Assembly: GCA_964057225.1 (NCBI GenBank)
Contig: OZ059894.1
Span: 23,590,476-23,654,475, forward strand
DNA length: 64,000 nt
Source: Auanema rhodensis
Lineage: Eukaryota > Nematoda > Chromadorea > Rhabditida > Rhabditidae
Reading direction: 5' to 3'
Within the stretch, counting starts at the first letter, position 1; each line of letters begins with the position of its first letter. Below, piece by piece: positions 50,648 through 63,827 of the stretch. The notes beneath the pieces are model-generated. The model was given only the letters and a program-made list of their open reading frames with translations. It was not told the DNA's origin and searched no databases. The position numbers and the translations under genes were made by a program.

Positions 50648-52231
50648 GTGCATGGTAACCATGACTTTGAAATTTACGTGAACTTTAATTTATGCTAATT
50701 AAATGTACACGTGATGTGCACTTGGTATGTAACTCGCTTCACGTAAAAGATAAAGAGATGCGGTTTTCAAAATTAGATTCCCCATGTCCATATTAGTCTA
50801 AAAACAAATTTTTATTGATATTGGTGCATGGTAACCATGACTTTGAAATTTACGTGAACTTTAATTTATGCTAATTAAATGTACACGTGATGTGCACTTG
50901 GTATGTAACTCGCTTCACGTGAAAGATAAAGAGATGCGGTTTTCAAAATTAGATTCCCCATGTCCATATTAGTCGAAAAACAAATTTTTATTGATATTGG
51001 TTCATGGTAACCATGACTTTGAAATTTACGTGAACTTTAATTTATGCTAATTAAATGTGCACGTGATGTGCACTTGGTATGTAACTCGCTTCACGTGAAA
51101 GATAAAAAGATGCGGTTTTCAGAATTAGATTCCCCATGTCCATATTAGTCTAAAAACAAATTTTTATTGATATTGGTTCATGGTAACCATGACTTTGAAA
51201 TTTACGTGAACTTTAATTTATGCTAATTAAATGTACACGTGATGTGCACTTGGTATGTAACTCGCTTCACGTGAAAGATAAAGAGATGCGGTTTTCAAAA
51301 TTAGAATCCCCATGTCCATATTAGTCTAAAAACAAATTTTTATTGATATTAATTCATGGTAACCATGATTTTGAAATTTACGTGAACTTTAATTTATGCT
51401 AATTAAATGTACACGTGATGTGCACTTGGTATGTAACTCGCTTCACGTGAAAGATAAAGAGATGCGGTTTTCAAAATTAGATTCCCCATGTCCATATTAG
51501 TCGAAAAACAAATTTTTATTGATATTGGTTCATGGTAACCATGACTTTGAAATTTACGTGAACTTTAATTTATGCTAATTAAATGTACACGTGATGTGCA
51601 CTTGGTATGTAACTCGCTTCACGTGAAAGATAAAGAGATGCGGTTTTCAAAATTAGAATCCCCATGTCCATATTAGTCTAAAAACAAATTTTTATTGATA
51701 TTAATTCATGGTAACCATGACTTTGAAATTTACGTGAACTTTAATTTATGCTAATTAAATGTGCACGTGATGTGCACTTGGTATGTAACTCGCTTCACGT
51801 GAAAGATAAAAAGATGCGGTTTTCAGAATTAGATTCCCCATGTCCATATTAGTCTAAAAACAAATTTTTATTGATATTGGTTCATGGTAACCATGACTTT
51901 GAAATTTACGTGAACTTTAATTTATGCTAATTAAATGTACACGTGATGTGCACTTGGTATGTAACTCGCTTCACGTGAAAGATAAAGAGATGCGGTTTTC
52001 AAAATTAGAATCCCCATGTCCATATTAGTCTAAAAACAAATTTTTATTGATATTAATTCATGGTAACCATGATTTTGAAATTTACGTGAACTTTAATTTA
52101 TGCTAATTAAATGTACACGTGATGTGCACTTGGTATGTAACTCGCTTCACGTGAAAGATAAAGAGATGCGGTTTTCAAAATTAGATTTCTCATGTCCATA
52201 TTAGTCTAAAAACAAATTTTTATTGATATTG

Positions 52232-52402
52232 GTGCATGGTAACCATGACTTTGAAATTTACGTGAACTTTAATTTATGCTAATTAAATGTACACGTGCAC
52301 TTGGTATGTAACTCGCTTCACGTGAAAGATAAAGAGATGCGGTTTTCAAAATTAGAATCCCCATGTCCATATTAGTCTAAAAACAAATTTTTATTGATAT
52401 TG
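52232..52402 (+). repeat. 171-bp unit, copy 6 of 9
   Basis: Junction at 52297/52298, 32 units after copy 5, in 16-unit HOR copy 1. Confidence 0.95.
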
Positions 52403-55042
52403 GTGCATGGTAACCATGACTTTGAAATTTACGTGAACTTTAATTTATGCTAATTAAATGTACACGTGATGTGCACTTGGTATGTAACTCGCTTCACGTG
52501 AAAGATAAAGAGATGCGGTTTTCAAAATTAGATTCCCCATGTCCATATTAGTCTAAAAACAAATTTTTATTGATATTGGTGCATGGTAACCATGACTTTG
52601 AAATTTACGTGAACTTTAATTTATGCTAATTAAATGTACACGTGATGTGCACTTGGTATGTAACTCGCTTCACGTGAAAGATAAAGAGATGCGGTTTTCA
52701 AAATTAGATTTCTCATGTCCATATTAGTCTAAAAACAAATTTTTATTGATATTGGTGCATGGTAACCATGACTTTGAAATTTACGTGAACTTTAATTTAT
52801 GCTAATTAAATGTACACGTGATGTGCACTTGGTATGTAACTCGCTTCACGTGAAAGATAAAGAGATGCGGTTTTCACAATTAGATTCCCCATGTCCATAT
52901 TAGTCTAAAAACAAATTTTTATTGATATTGGTGCATGGTAACCATGACTTTGAAATTTACGTGAACTTTAATTTATGCTAATTAAATGTACACGTGATGT
53001 GCACTTGGTATGTAACTCGCTTCACGTGAAAGATAAAGAGATGCGGTTTTCAAAATTAGATTCCCCATGTCCATATTAGTCTAAAAACAAATTTTTATTG
53101 ATATTGGTGCATGGTAACCATGACTTTGAAATTTACGTGAACTTTAATTTATGCTAATTAAATGTACACGTGATGTGCACTTGGTATGTAACTCGCTTCA
53201 CGTGAAAGATAAAGAGATGCGGTTTTCACAATTAGATTCCCCATGTCCATATTAGTCTAAAAACAAATTTTTATTGATATTGGTGCATGGTAACCATGAC
53301 TTTGAAATTTACGTGAACTTTAATTTATGCTAATTAAATGTACACGTGATGTGCACTTGGTATGTAACTCGCTTCACGTGAAAGATAAAGAGATGCGGTT
53401 TTCAAAATTAGATTCCCCATGTCCATATTAGTCTAAAAACAAATTTTTATTGATATTGGTGCATGGTAACCATGACTTTGAAATTTACGTGAACTTTAAT
53501 TTATGCTAATTAAATGTACACGTGATGTGCACTTGGTATGTAACTCGCTTCACGTAAAAGATAAAGAGATGCGGTTTTCAAAATTAGATTCCCCATGTCC
53601 ATATTAGTCTAAAAACAAATTTTTATTGATATTGGTGCATGGTAACCATGACTTTGAAATTTACGTGAACTTTAATTTATGCTAATTAAATGTACACGTG
53701 ATGTGCACTTGGTATGTAACTCGCTTCACGTGAAAGATAAAGAGATGCGGTTTTCAAAATTAGATTCCCCATGTCCATATTAGTCGAAAAACAAATTTTT
53801 ATTGATATTGGTTCATGGTAACCATGACTTTGAAATTTACGTGAACTTTAATTTATGCTAATTAAATGTGCACGTGATGTGCACTTGGTATGTAACTCGC
53901 TTCACGTGAAAGATAAAAAGATGCGGTTTTCAGAATTAGATTCCCCATGTCCATATTAGTCTAAAAACAAATTTTTATTGATATTGGTTCATGGTAACCA
54001 TGACTTTGAAATTTACGTGAACTTTAATTTATGCTAATTAAATGTACACGTGATGTGCACTTGGTATGTAACTCGCTTCACGTGAAAGATAAAGAGATGC
54101 GGTTTTCAAAATTAGAATCCCCATGTCCATATTAGTCTAAAAACAAATTTTTATTGATATTAATTCATGGTAACCATGATTTTGAAATTTACGTGAACTT
54201 TAATTTATGCTAATTAAATGTACACGTGATGTGCACTTGGTATGTAACTCGCTTCACGTGAAAGATAAAGAGATGCGGTTTTCAAAATTAGATTCCCCAT
54301 GTCCATATTAGTCGAAAAACAAATTTTTATTGATATTGGTTCATGGTAACCATGACTTTGAAATTTACGTGAACTTTAATTTATGCTAATTAAATGTACA
54401 CGTGATGTGCACTTGGTATGTAACTCGCTTCACGTGAAAGATAAAGAGATGCGGTTTTCAAAATTAGAATCCCCATGTCCATATTAGTCTAAAAACAAAT
54501 TTTTATTGATATTAATTCATGGTAACCATGACTTTGAAATTTACGTGAACTTTAATTTATGCTAATTAAATGTGCACGTGATGTGCACTTGGTATGTAAC
54601 TCGCTTCACGTGAAAGATAAAAAGATGCGGTTTTCAGAATTAGATTCCCCATGTCCATATTAGTCTAAAAACAAATTTTTATTGATATTGGTTCATGGTA
54701 ACCATGACTTTGAAATTTACGTGAACTTTAATTTATGCTAATTAAATGTACACGTGATGTGCACTTGGTATGTAACTCGCTTCACGTGAAAGATAAAGAG
54801 ATGCGGTTTTCAAAATTAGAATCCCCATGTCCATATTAGTCTAAAAACAAATTTTTATTGATATTAATTCATGGTAACCATGATTTTGAAATTTACGTGA
54901 ACTTTAATTTATGCTAATTAAATGTACACGTGATGTGCACTTGGTATGTAACTCGCTTCACGTGAAAGATAAAGAGATGCGGTTTTCAAAATTAGATTTC
55001 TCATGTCCATATTAGTCTAAAAACAAATTTTTATTGATATTG

Positions 55043-55213
55043 GTGCATGGTAACCATGACTTTGAAATTTACGTGAACTTTAATTTATGCTAATTAAATG
55101 TACACGTGCACTTGGTATGTAACTCGCTTCACGTGAAAGATAAAGAGATGCGGTTTTCAAAATTAGAATCCCCATGTCCATATTAGTCTAAAAACAAATT
55201 TTTATTGATATTG
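55043..55213 (+). repeat. 171-bp unit, copy 7 of 9
   Basis: Junction at 55108/55109, the counterpart of copy 6 in 16-unit HOR copy 2. Confidence 0.95.
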
Positions 55214-56445
55214 GTGCATGGTAACCATGACTTTGAAATTTACGTGAACTTTAATTTATGCTAATTAAATGTACACGTGATGTGCACTTGGTATGTAACT
55301 CGCTTCACGTGAAAGATAAAGAGATGCGGTTTTCAAAATTAGATTCCCCATGTCCATATTAGTCTAAAAACAAATTTTTATTGATATTGGTGCATGGTAA
55401 CCATGACTTTGAAATTTACGTGAACTTTAATTTATGCTAATTAAATGTACACGTGATGTGCACTTGGTATGTAACTCGCTTCACGTGAAAGATAAAGAGA
55501 TGCGGTTTTCAAAATTAGATTTCTCATGTCCATATTAGTCTAAAAACAAATTTTTATTGATATTGGTGCATGGTAACCATGACTTTGAAATTTACGTGAA
55601 CTTTAATTTATGCTAATTAAATGTACACGTGATGTGCACTTGGTATGTAACTCGCTTCACGTGAAAGATAAAGAGATGCGGTTTTCACAATTAGATTCCC
55701 CATGTCCATATTAGTCTAAAAACAAATTTTTATTGATATTGGTGCATGGTAACCATGACTTTGAAATTTACGTGAACTTTAATTTATGCTAATTAAATGT
55801 ACACGTGATGTGCACTTGGTATGTAACTCGCTTCACGTGAAAGATAAAGAGATGCGGTTTTCAAAATTAGATTCCCCATGTCCATATTAGTCTAAAAACA
55901 AATTTTTATTGATATTGGTGCATGGTAACCATGACTTTGAAATTTACGTGAACTTTAATTTATGCTAATTAAATGTACACGTGATGTGCACTTGGTATGT
56001 AACTCGCTTCACGTGAAAGATAAAGAGATGCGGTTTTCACAATTAGATTCCCCATGTCCATATTAGTCTAAAAACAAATTTTTATTGATATTGGTGCATG
56101 GTAACCATGACTTTGAAATTTACGTGAACTTTAATTTATGCTAATTAAATGTACACGTGATGTGCACTTGGTATGTAACTCGCTTCACGTGAAAGATAAA
56201 GAGATGCGGTTTTCAAAATTAGATTCCCCATGTCCATATTAGTCTAAAAACAAATTTTTATTGATATTGGTGCATGGTAACCATGACTTTGAAATTTACG
56301 TGAACTTTAATTTATGCTAATTAAATGTACACGTGATGTGCACTTGGTATGTAACTCGCTTCACGTGAAAGATAAAGAGATGCGGTTTTCAAAATTAGAT
56401 TCCCCATGTCCATATTAGTCTAAAAACAAATTTTTATTGATATTG

Positions 56446-56616
56446 GTGCATGGTAACCATGACTTTGAAATTTACGTGAACTTTAATTTATGCTAATTAA
56501 ATGTACACGTGCACTTGGTATGTAACTCGCTTCACGTGAAAGATAAAGAGATGCGGTTTTCAAAATTAGAATCCCCATGTCCATATTAGTCTAAAAACAA
56601 ATTTTTATTGATATTG
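56446..56616 (+). repeat. 171-bp unit, copy 8 of 9
   Basis: Junction at 56511/56512. Preceded by a plain unit, not AATTC/TTTCTC, so its left context has been exchanged. Confidence 0.95.
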
Positions 56617-56792
56617 GTGCATGGTAACCATGACTTTGAAATTTACGTGAACTTTAATTTATGCTAATTAAATGTACACGTGATGTGCACTTGGTATGTA
56701 ACTCGCTTCACGTGAAAGATAAAGAGATGCGGTTTTCAAAATTAGATTTCTCATGTCCATATTAGTCTAAAAACAAATTTTTATTGATATTG

Positions 56793-56963
56793 GTGCATGG
56801 TAACCATGACTTTGAAATTTACGTGAACTTTAATTTATGCTAATTAAATGTACACGTGCACTTGGTATGTAACTCGCTTCACGTGAAAGATAAAGAGATG
56901 CGGTTTTCAAAATTAGAATCCCCATGTCCATATTAGTCTAAAAACAAATTTTTATTGATATTG
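56793..56963 (+). repeat. 171-bp unit, copy 9 of 9 (last)
   Basis: Junction at 56858/56859, only two units after copy 8. Preceded by a GTGC/TTTCTC unit. Confidence 0.95.
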
Positions 56964-58899
56964 GTGCATGGTAACCATGACTTTGAAATTTACGTGAACT
57001 TTAATTTATGCTAATTAAATGTACACGTGATGTGCACTTGGTATGTAACTCGCTTCACGTGAAAGATAAAGAGATGCGGTTTTCAAAATTAGATTCCCCA
57101 TGTCCATATTAGTCTAAAAACAAATTTTTATTGATATTGGTGCATGGTAACCATGACTTTGAAATTTACGTGAACTTTAATTTATGCTAATTAAATGTAC
57201 ACGTGATGTGCACTTGGTATGTAACTCGCTTCACGTGAAAGATAAAGAGATGCGGTTTTCAAAATTAGATTTCTCATGTCCATATTAGTCTAAAAACAAA
57301 TTTTTATTGATATTGGTGCATGGTAACCATGACTTTGAAATTTACGTGAACTTTAATTTATGCTAATTAAATGTACACGTGATGTGCACTTGGTATGTAA
57401 CTCGCTTCACGTGAAAGATAAAGAGATGCGGTTTTCAAAATTAGATTTCTCATGTCCATATTAGTCTAAAAACAAATTTTTATTGATATTGGTGCATGGT
57501 AACCATGACTTTGAAATTTACGTGAACTTTAATTTATGCTAATTAAATGTACACGTGATGTGCACTTGGTATGTAACTCGCTTCACGTGAAAGATAAAGA
57601 GATGCGGTTTTCAAAATTAGATTCCCCATGTCCATATTAGTCTAAAAACAAATTTTTATTGATATTGGTGCATGGTAACCATGACTTTGAAATTTACGTG
57701 AACTTTAATTTATGCTAATTAAATGTACACGTGATGTGCACTTGGTATGTAACTCGCTTCACGTGAAAGATAAAGAGATGCGGTTTTCAAAATTAGATTC
57801 CCCATGTCCATATTAGTCTAAAAACAAATTTTTATTGATATTGGTGCATGGTAACCATGACTTTGAAATTTACGTGAACTTTAATTTATGCTAATTAAAT
57901 GTACACGTGATGTGCACTTGGTATGTAACTCGCTTCACGTGAAAGATAAAGAGATGCGGTTTTCACAATTAAATTCCCCATGTCCATATTAGTCTAAAAA
58001 CAAATTTTTATTGATATTGGTGCATGGTAACCATGACTTTGAAATTTACGTGAACTTTAATTTATGCTAATTAAATGTACACGTGATGTGCACTTGGTAT
58101 GTAACTCGCTTCACGTGAAAGATAAAGAGATGCGGTTTTCAAAATTAGATTCCCCATGTCCATATTAGTCTAAAAACAAATTTTTATTGATATTGGTGCA
58201 TGGTAACCATGACTTTGAAATTTACGTGAACTTTAATTTATGCTAATTAAATGTACACGTGATGTGCACTTGGTATGTAACTCGCTTCACGTGAAAGATA
58301 AAGAGATGCGGTTTTCAAAATTAGATTCCCCATGTCCATATTAGTCTAAAAACAAATTTTTATTGATATTGGTGCATGGTAACCATGACTTTGAAATTTA
58401 CGTGAACTTTAATTTATGCTAATTAAATGTACACGTGATGTGCACTTGGTATGTAACTCGCTTCACGTGAAAGATAAAGAGATGAGGTTTTCAAAATTAG
58501 ATTCCCCATGTCCATATTAGTCTAAAAACAAATTTTTATTGATATTGGTGCATGGTAACCATGACTTTGAAATTTACGTGAACTTTAATTTATGCTAATT
58601 AAATGTACACGTGATGTGCACTTGGTATGTAACTCGCTTCACGTGAAAGATAAAGAGATGCGGTTTTCAAAATTAGATTCCCCATGTCCATATTAGTCTA
58701 AAAACAAATTTTTATTGATATTGGTGCATGGTAACCATGACTTTGAAATTTACGTGAACTTTAATTTATGCTAATTAAATGTACACGTGATGTGCACTTG
58801 GTATGTAACTCGCTTCACGTAAAAGATAAAGAGATGCGGTTTTCAAAATTAGATTCCCCATAACCATATTAGTCTAAAAACAAATTTTTATTGATATTG

Positions 58900-61800
58900 G
58901 TGCATGGTAACCATGACTTTGAAATTTACGTGAACTTTAATTTATGCTAATTAAATGTACACGTGATGTGCACTTGGTATGTAACTCGCTTCACGTGAAA
59001 GATAAAGAGATGCGGTTTTCAAAATTAGATTCCCCATGTCCATATTAGTCGAAAAACAAATTTTTATTGATATTGGTTCATGGTAACCATGACTTTGAAA
59101 TTTACGTGAACTTTAATTTATGCTAATTAAATGTGCACGTGATGTGCACTTGGTATGTAACTCGCTTCACGTGAAAGATAAAAAGATGCGGTTTTCAGAA
59201 TTAGATTCCCCATGTCCATATTAGTCTAAAAACAAATTTTTATTGATATTGGTTCATGGTAACCATGACTTTGAAATTTACGTGAACTTTAATTTATGCT
59301 AATTAAATGTACACGTGATGTGCACTTGGTATGTAACTCGCTTCACGTGAAAGATAAAGAGATGCGGTTTTCAAAATTAGAATCCCCATGTCCATATTAG
59401 TCTAAAAACAAATTTTTATTGATATTAATTCATGGTAACCATGATTTTGAAATTTACGTGAACTTTAATTTATGCTAATTAAATGTACACGTGATGTGCA
59501 CTTGGTATGTAACTCGCTTCACGTGAAAGATAAAGAGATGCGGTTTTCAAAATTAGATTTCTCATGTCCATATTAGTCTAAAAACAAATTTTTATTGATA
59601 TTGGTGCATGGTAACCATGACTTTGAAATTTACGTGAACTTTAATTTATGCTAATTAAATGTACACGTGGTGTGCACTTGGTATGTAACTCGCTTCACGT
59701 GAAAGACAAAGAGATGCGGTTTTCAAAATTGGATTCCCCATGTCCATATTAGTCTAAAAACAAATTTTTATTGATATTGGTGCATGGTAACCATGACTTT
59801 GAAATTTACGTGAACTTTAATTTATGCTAATTAAATGTACACGTGATGTGCACTTGGTATGTAACTCGCTTCACGTGAAAGATAAAGAGATGCGGTTTTC
59901 AAAATTAGATTCCCCATGTCCATATTAGTCTAAAAACAAATTTTTATTGATATTGGTGCATGGTAACCATGACTTTGAAATTTACGTGAACTTTAATTTA
60001 TGCTAATTAAATGTACACGTGATGTGCACTTGGTATGTAACTCGCTTCACGTGAAAGATAAAGAGATGCGGTTTTCAAAATTAGATTCCCCATGTCCATA
60101 TTAGTCTAAAAACAAATTTTTATTGATATTGGTGCATGGTAACCATGACTTTGAAATTTACGTGAACTTTAATTTATGCTAATTAAATGTACACGTGATG
60201 TGCACTTGGTATGTAACTCGCTTCACGTGAAAGATAAAGAGATGCGGTTTTCAAAATTAGATTCCCCATGTCCATATTAGTCTAAAAACAAATTTTTATT
60301 GATATTGGTGCATGGTAACCATGACTTTGAAATTTACGTGAACTTCAATTTATGCTAATTAAATGTACACGTGATGTGCACTTGGTATGTAACTCGCTTC
60401 ACGTGAAAGATAAAGAGATGCGGTTTTCAAAATTAGATTCCCCATGTCCATATTAGTCGAAAAACAAATTTTTATTGATATTGGTTCATGGTAACCATGA
60501 CTTTGAAATTTACGTGAACTTTAATTTATGCTAATTAAATGTACACGTGATGTGCACTTGGTATGTAACTCGCTTCACGTGAAAGATAAAGAGATGCGGT
60601 TTTCAGACCTAGATTCCCCATGTCCATATTAGTCTAAAAACAAATTTTTATTGATATTGGTTCATGGTAACCATGACTTTGAAATTTACGTGAACTTTAA
60701 TTTATGCTAATTAAATGTACACGTGATGTGCACTTGGTATGTAACTCGCTTCACGTGAAAGATAAAGAGATGCGGTTTTCAAAATTAGAATCCCCATGTC
60801 CATATTAGTCTAAAAACAAATTTTTATTGATATTAATTCATGGTAACCATGATTTTGAAATTTACGTGAACTTTAATTTATGCTAATTAAATGTACACGT
60901 GATGTGCACTTGGTATGTAACTCGCTTCACGTGAAAGATAAAGAGATGCGGTTTTCAAAATTAGAATCCCCATGTCCATATTAGTCTAAAAACAAATTTT
61001 TATTGATATTGGTGCATGGTAACCATGACTTTGAAATTTACGTGAACTTTAATTTATGCTAATTAAATGTACACGTGATGTGCACTTGGTATGTAACTCG
61101 CTTCACGTGAAAGATAAAGAGATGCGGTTTTCGAAATTAGATTCCCCATGTCCATATTAGTCTAAAAACAAATTTTTATTGATATTGGTGCATGGTAACC
61201 ATGACTTTGAAATTTACGTGAACTTTAATTTATGCTAATTAAATGTACACGTGATGTGCACTTGGTATGTAACTCGCTTCACGTGAAAGATAAAGAGATG
61301 CGGTTTTCAAAATTAGATTCCCCATGTCCATATTAGTCTAAAAACAAATTTTTATTGATATTGGTGCATGGTAACCATGACTTTGAAATTTACGTGAACT
61401 TTAATTTATGCTAATTAAATGTACACGTGATGTGCACTTGGTATGTAACTCGCTTCACGTGAAAGATAAAGAGATGCGGTTTTCAAAATTAGAATCCCCA
61501 TGTCCATATTAGTCTAAAAACAAATTTTTATTGATATTAATTCATGGTAACCATGATTTTGAAATTTACGTGAACTTTAATTTATGCTAATTAAATGTAC
61601 ACGTGATGTGCACTTGGTATGTAACTCGCTTCACGTGAAAGATAAAGAGATGCGGTTTTCAACATTAGATTCCCCATGTCCATATTAGTCTAAAAACAAA
61701 TTTTTATTGATATTGGTTCATGGTAACCATGACTTTGAAATTTACGTGAACTTTAATTTATGCTAATTAAATGTACACGTGATGTGCACTTGGTATGTAA

Positions 61801-63827
61801 CTCGCTTCACGTGAAAGATAAAGAGATGAGGTTTTCAAAATTAGATTCCCCATGTCCATATTAGTCTAAAAACAAATTTTTATTGATATTGGTGCATGGT
61901 AACCATGACTTTGAAATTTACGTGAACTTTAATTTATGCTAATTAAATGTACACGTGGTGTGCACTTGGTATGTAACTCGCTTCACGTGAAAAACAAAGA
62001 GATGCGGTTTTCAAACTTAGATTCCCCATGTCCATATTAGTGTAAAAACAAATTTTTATTGATATTGGTGCATGGTAACCATGACTTTGAAATTTACGTG
62101 AACTTTAATTTATGCTAATTAAATGTACACGTGATGTGCACTTGGTATGTAACTCGCTTCACGTGAAAGATAAAGAGATGCGGTTTTCAAAATTAGAATC
62201 CCCATGTCCATATTAGTCTAAAAACAAATTTTTATTGATATTAATTCATGGTAACCATGATTTTGAAATTTACGTGAACTTTAATTTATGCTAATTAAAT
62301 GTACACGTGATGTGCACTTGGTATGTAACTCGCTTCACGTGAAAGATAAAGAGATGCGGTTTTCAAAATTAGATTTCTCATGTCCATATTAGTATAAAAA
62401 CAAATTTTTATTGATATTGGTGCATGGTAACCATGACTTTGAAATTTACGTGAACTTTAATTTATGCTAATTAAATGTACACGTGGTGTGCACTTGGTAT
62501 GTAACTCGCTTCACGTGAAAGACAAAGAGATGCGGTTTTCAAAATTAGATTCCCCATGTCCATATTAGTCTAAAAACAAATTTTTATTGATATTGGTGCA
62601 TGGTAACCATGACTTTGAAATTTACGTGAACTTTAATTTATGCTAATTAAATGTACACGTGATGTGCACTTGGTATGTAACTCGCTTCACGTGAAAGATA
62701 AAGAGATGCGGTTTTCAAAATTAGATTCCCCATGTCCATATTAGTCTAAAAACAAATTTTTATTGATATTGGTGCATGGTAACCATGACTTTGAAATTTA
62801 CGTGAACTTTAATTTATGCTAATTAAATGTACACGTGATGTGCACTTGGTATGTAACTCGCTTCACGTGAAAGATAAAGAGATGCGGTTTTCAAAATTAG
62901 ATTCCCCATGTCCATATTAGTCTAAAAACAAATTTTTATTGATATTGGTTCATGGTAACCATGTCTTTGAAAATTACGTGAACTTTAATTTATGCTAATT
63001 AAATGTACACGTGATGTGCACTTGGTATGTAACTCGCTTCACGTGAAAGATAAAGAGATGCGGTTTTCAAAATTAGATTCCCCATGTCCATATTAGTCTA
63101 AAAACAAATTTTTATTGATATTGGTGCATGGTAACCATGACTTTGAAATTTACGTGAACTTTAATTTATGCTAATTAAATGTACACGTGATGTGCACTTG
63201 GTATGTAACTCGCTTCACGTGAAAGATAAAGAGATGCGGTTTTCAAAATTAGATTCCCCATGTCCATATTAGTCTACAAACAAATTTTTATTGATATTGG
63301 TGCATGGTAACCATGACTTTGAAATTTACGTGAACTTCAATTTATGCTAATTAAATGTACACGTGATGTGCACTTGGTATGTAACTCGCTTCACGTGAAA
63401 GATAAAGAGATGCGGTTTTCAAAATTAGATTCCCCATGTCCATATTAGTCTAAAAACAAATTTTTATTGATATTGGTGCATGGTAACCATGACTTTGAAA
63501 TTTACGTGAACTTTAATTTATGCTAATTAAATGTACACGTGATGTGCACTTGGTATGTAACTCGCTTCACGTGCAAGATAAAGAGATGTGGTTTTCAAAA
63601 TTAGATTCCCCATGTCCGTATTAGTCTAAAAACAAATTTTTATTGATATTGGTTCATGGTAACCATGACTTTGAAATTTACGTGAACTTTAATTTATGCT
63701 AATTAAATGTACACGTGATGTGCACTTGGTATGTAACTCGCTTCACGTGAAAGATAAAGAGATGCGGTTTTCAAAATTAGATTCCCCATGTCCATATTAG
63801 TCTAAAAACAAATTTTTATTGATATTG
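58900..63827 (+). repeat. Cassette copies with accumulating private variants
   Basis: A full cassette with CGTGGTG/GACAAAG runs from 58900 to 59779. A second, with CAGACCTAG in its GTTC unit, starts at 60308, 1408 bp on. CGTGGTG recurs at 61892 (with AAACAAAG, AAACTTAG and GTGTAAA) and 62420. CTTCAAT occurs at 60346 and 63338. Other private changes: TTGGATT (59604), GTATAAA (62244), GAAAATTAC (62948), GTCTACA (63124), CGTGCAAG with ATGTGG and GTCCGT (63476). Confidence 0.82.

Larger units (their letters stand above)
50648..56269 (+). repeat. 16-unit HOR, 2811 bp, two tandem copies
   Basis: Copy 1 is 50648-53458 and copy 2 is 53459-56269; the phase is uncertain by about one unit. All markers repeat at 2811 bp: GTAAAAG (50745/53556), GTCGAA (50975/53786 and 51503/54314), the 171-bp junction (52297/55108), CACAATT (53229/56040). 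Each copy holds two overlapping cassette heads, one 171-bp unit and two CACAATT units. Unit 51704 (and 54515) fuses AATTC with GAC/TGTGCACG/CAGAATT, a recombinant of two cassette members. The period breaks by 56367, where GTGAAAG replaces GTAAAAG. Confidence 0.92.
56270..58899 (+). repeat. Irregular block with two 171-bp units two apart
   Basis: 171-bp units start at 56446 and 56793, separated by one TTTCTC unit (56617). TTTCTC units follow at 57140 and 57316 in direct succession, then plain units, CACAATTAAATT (57844), GATGAGG (58372) and GTAAAAG with CATAACCAT (58724). It resembles pieces of the 39-47 kb HORs joined by short out-of-register exchanges. Confidence 0.8.
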
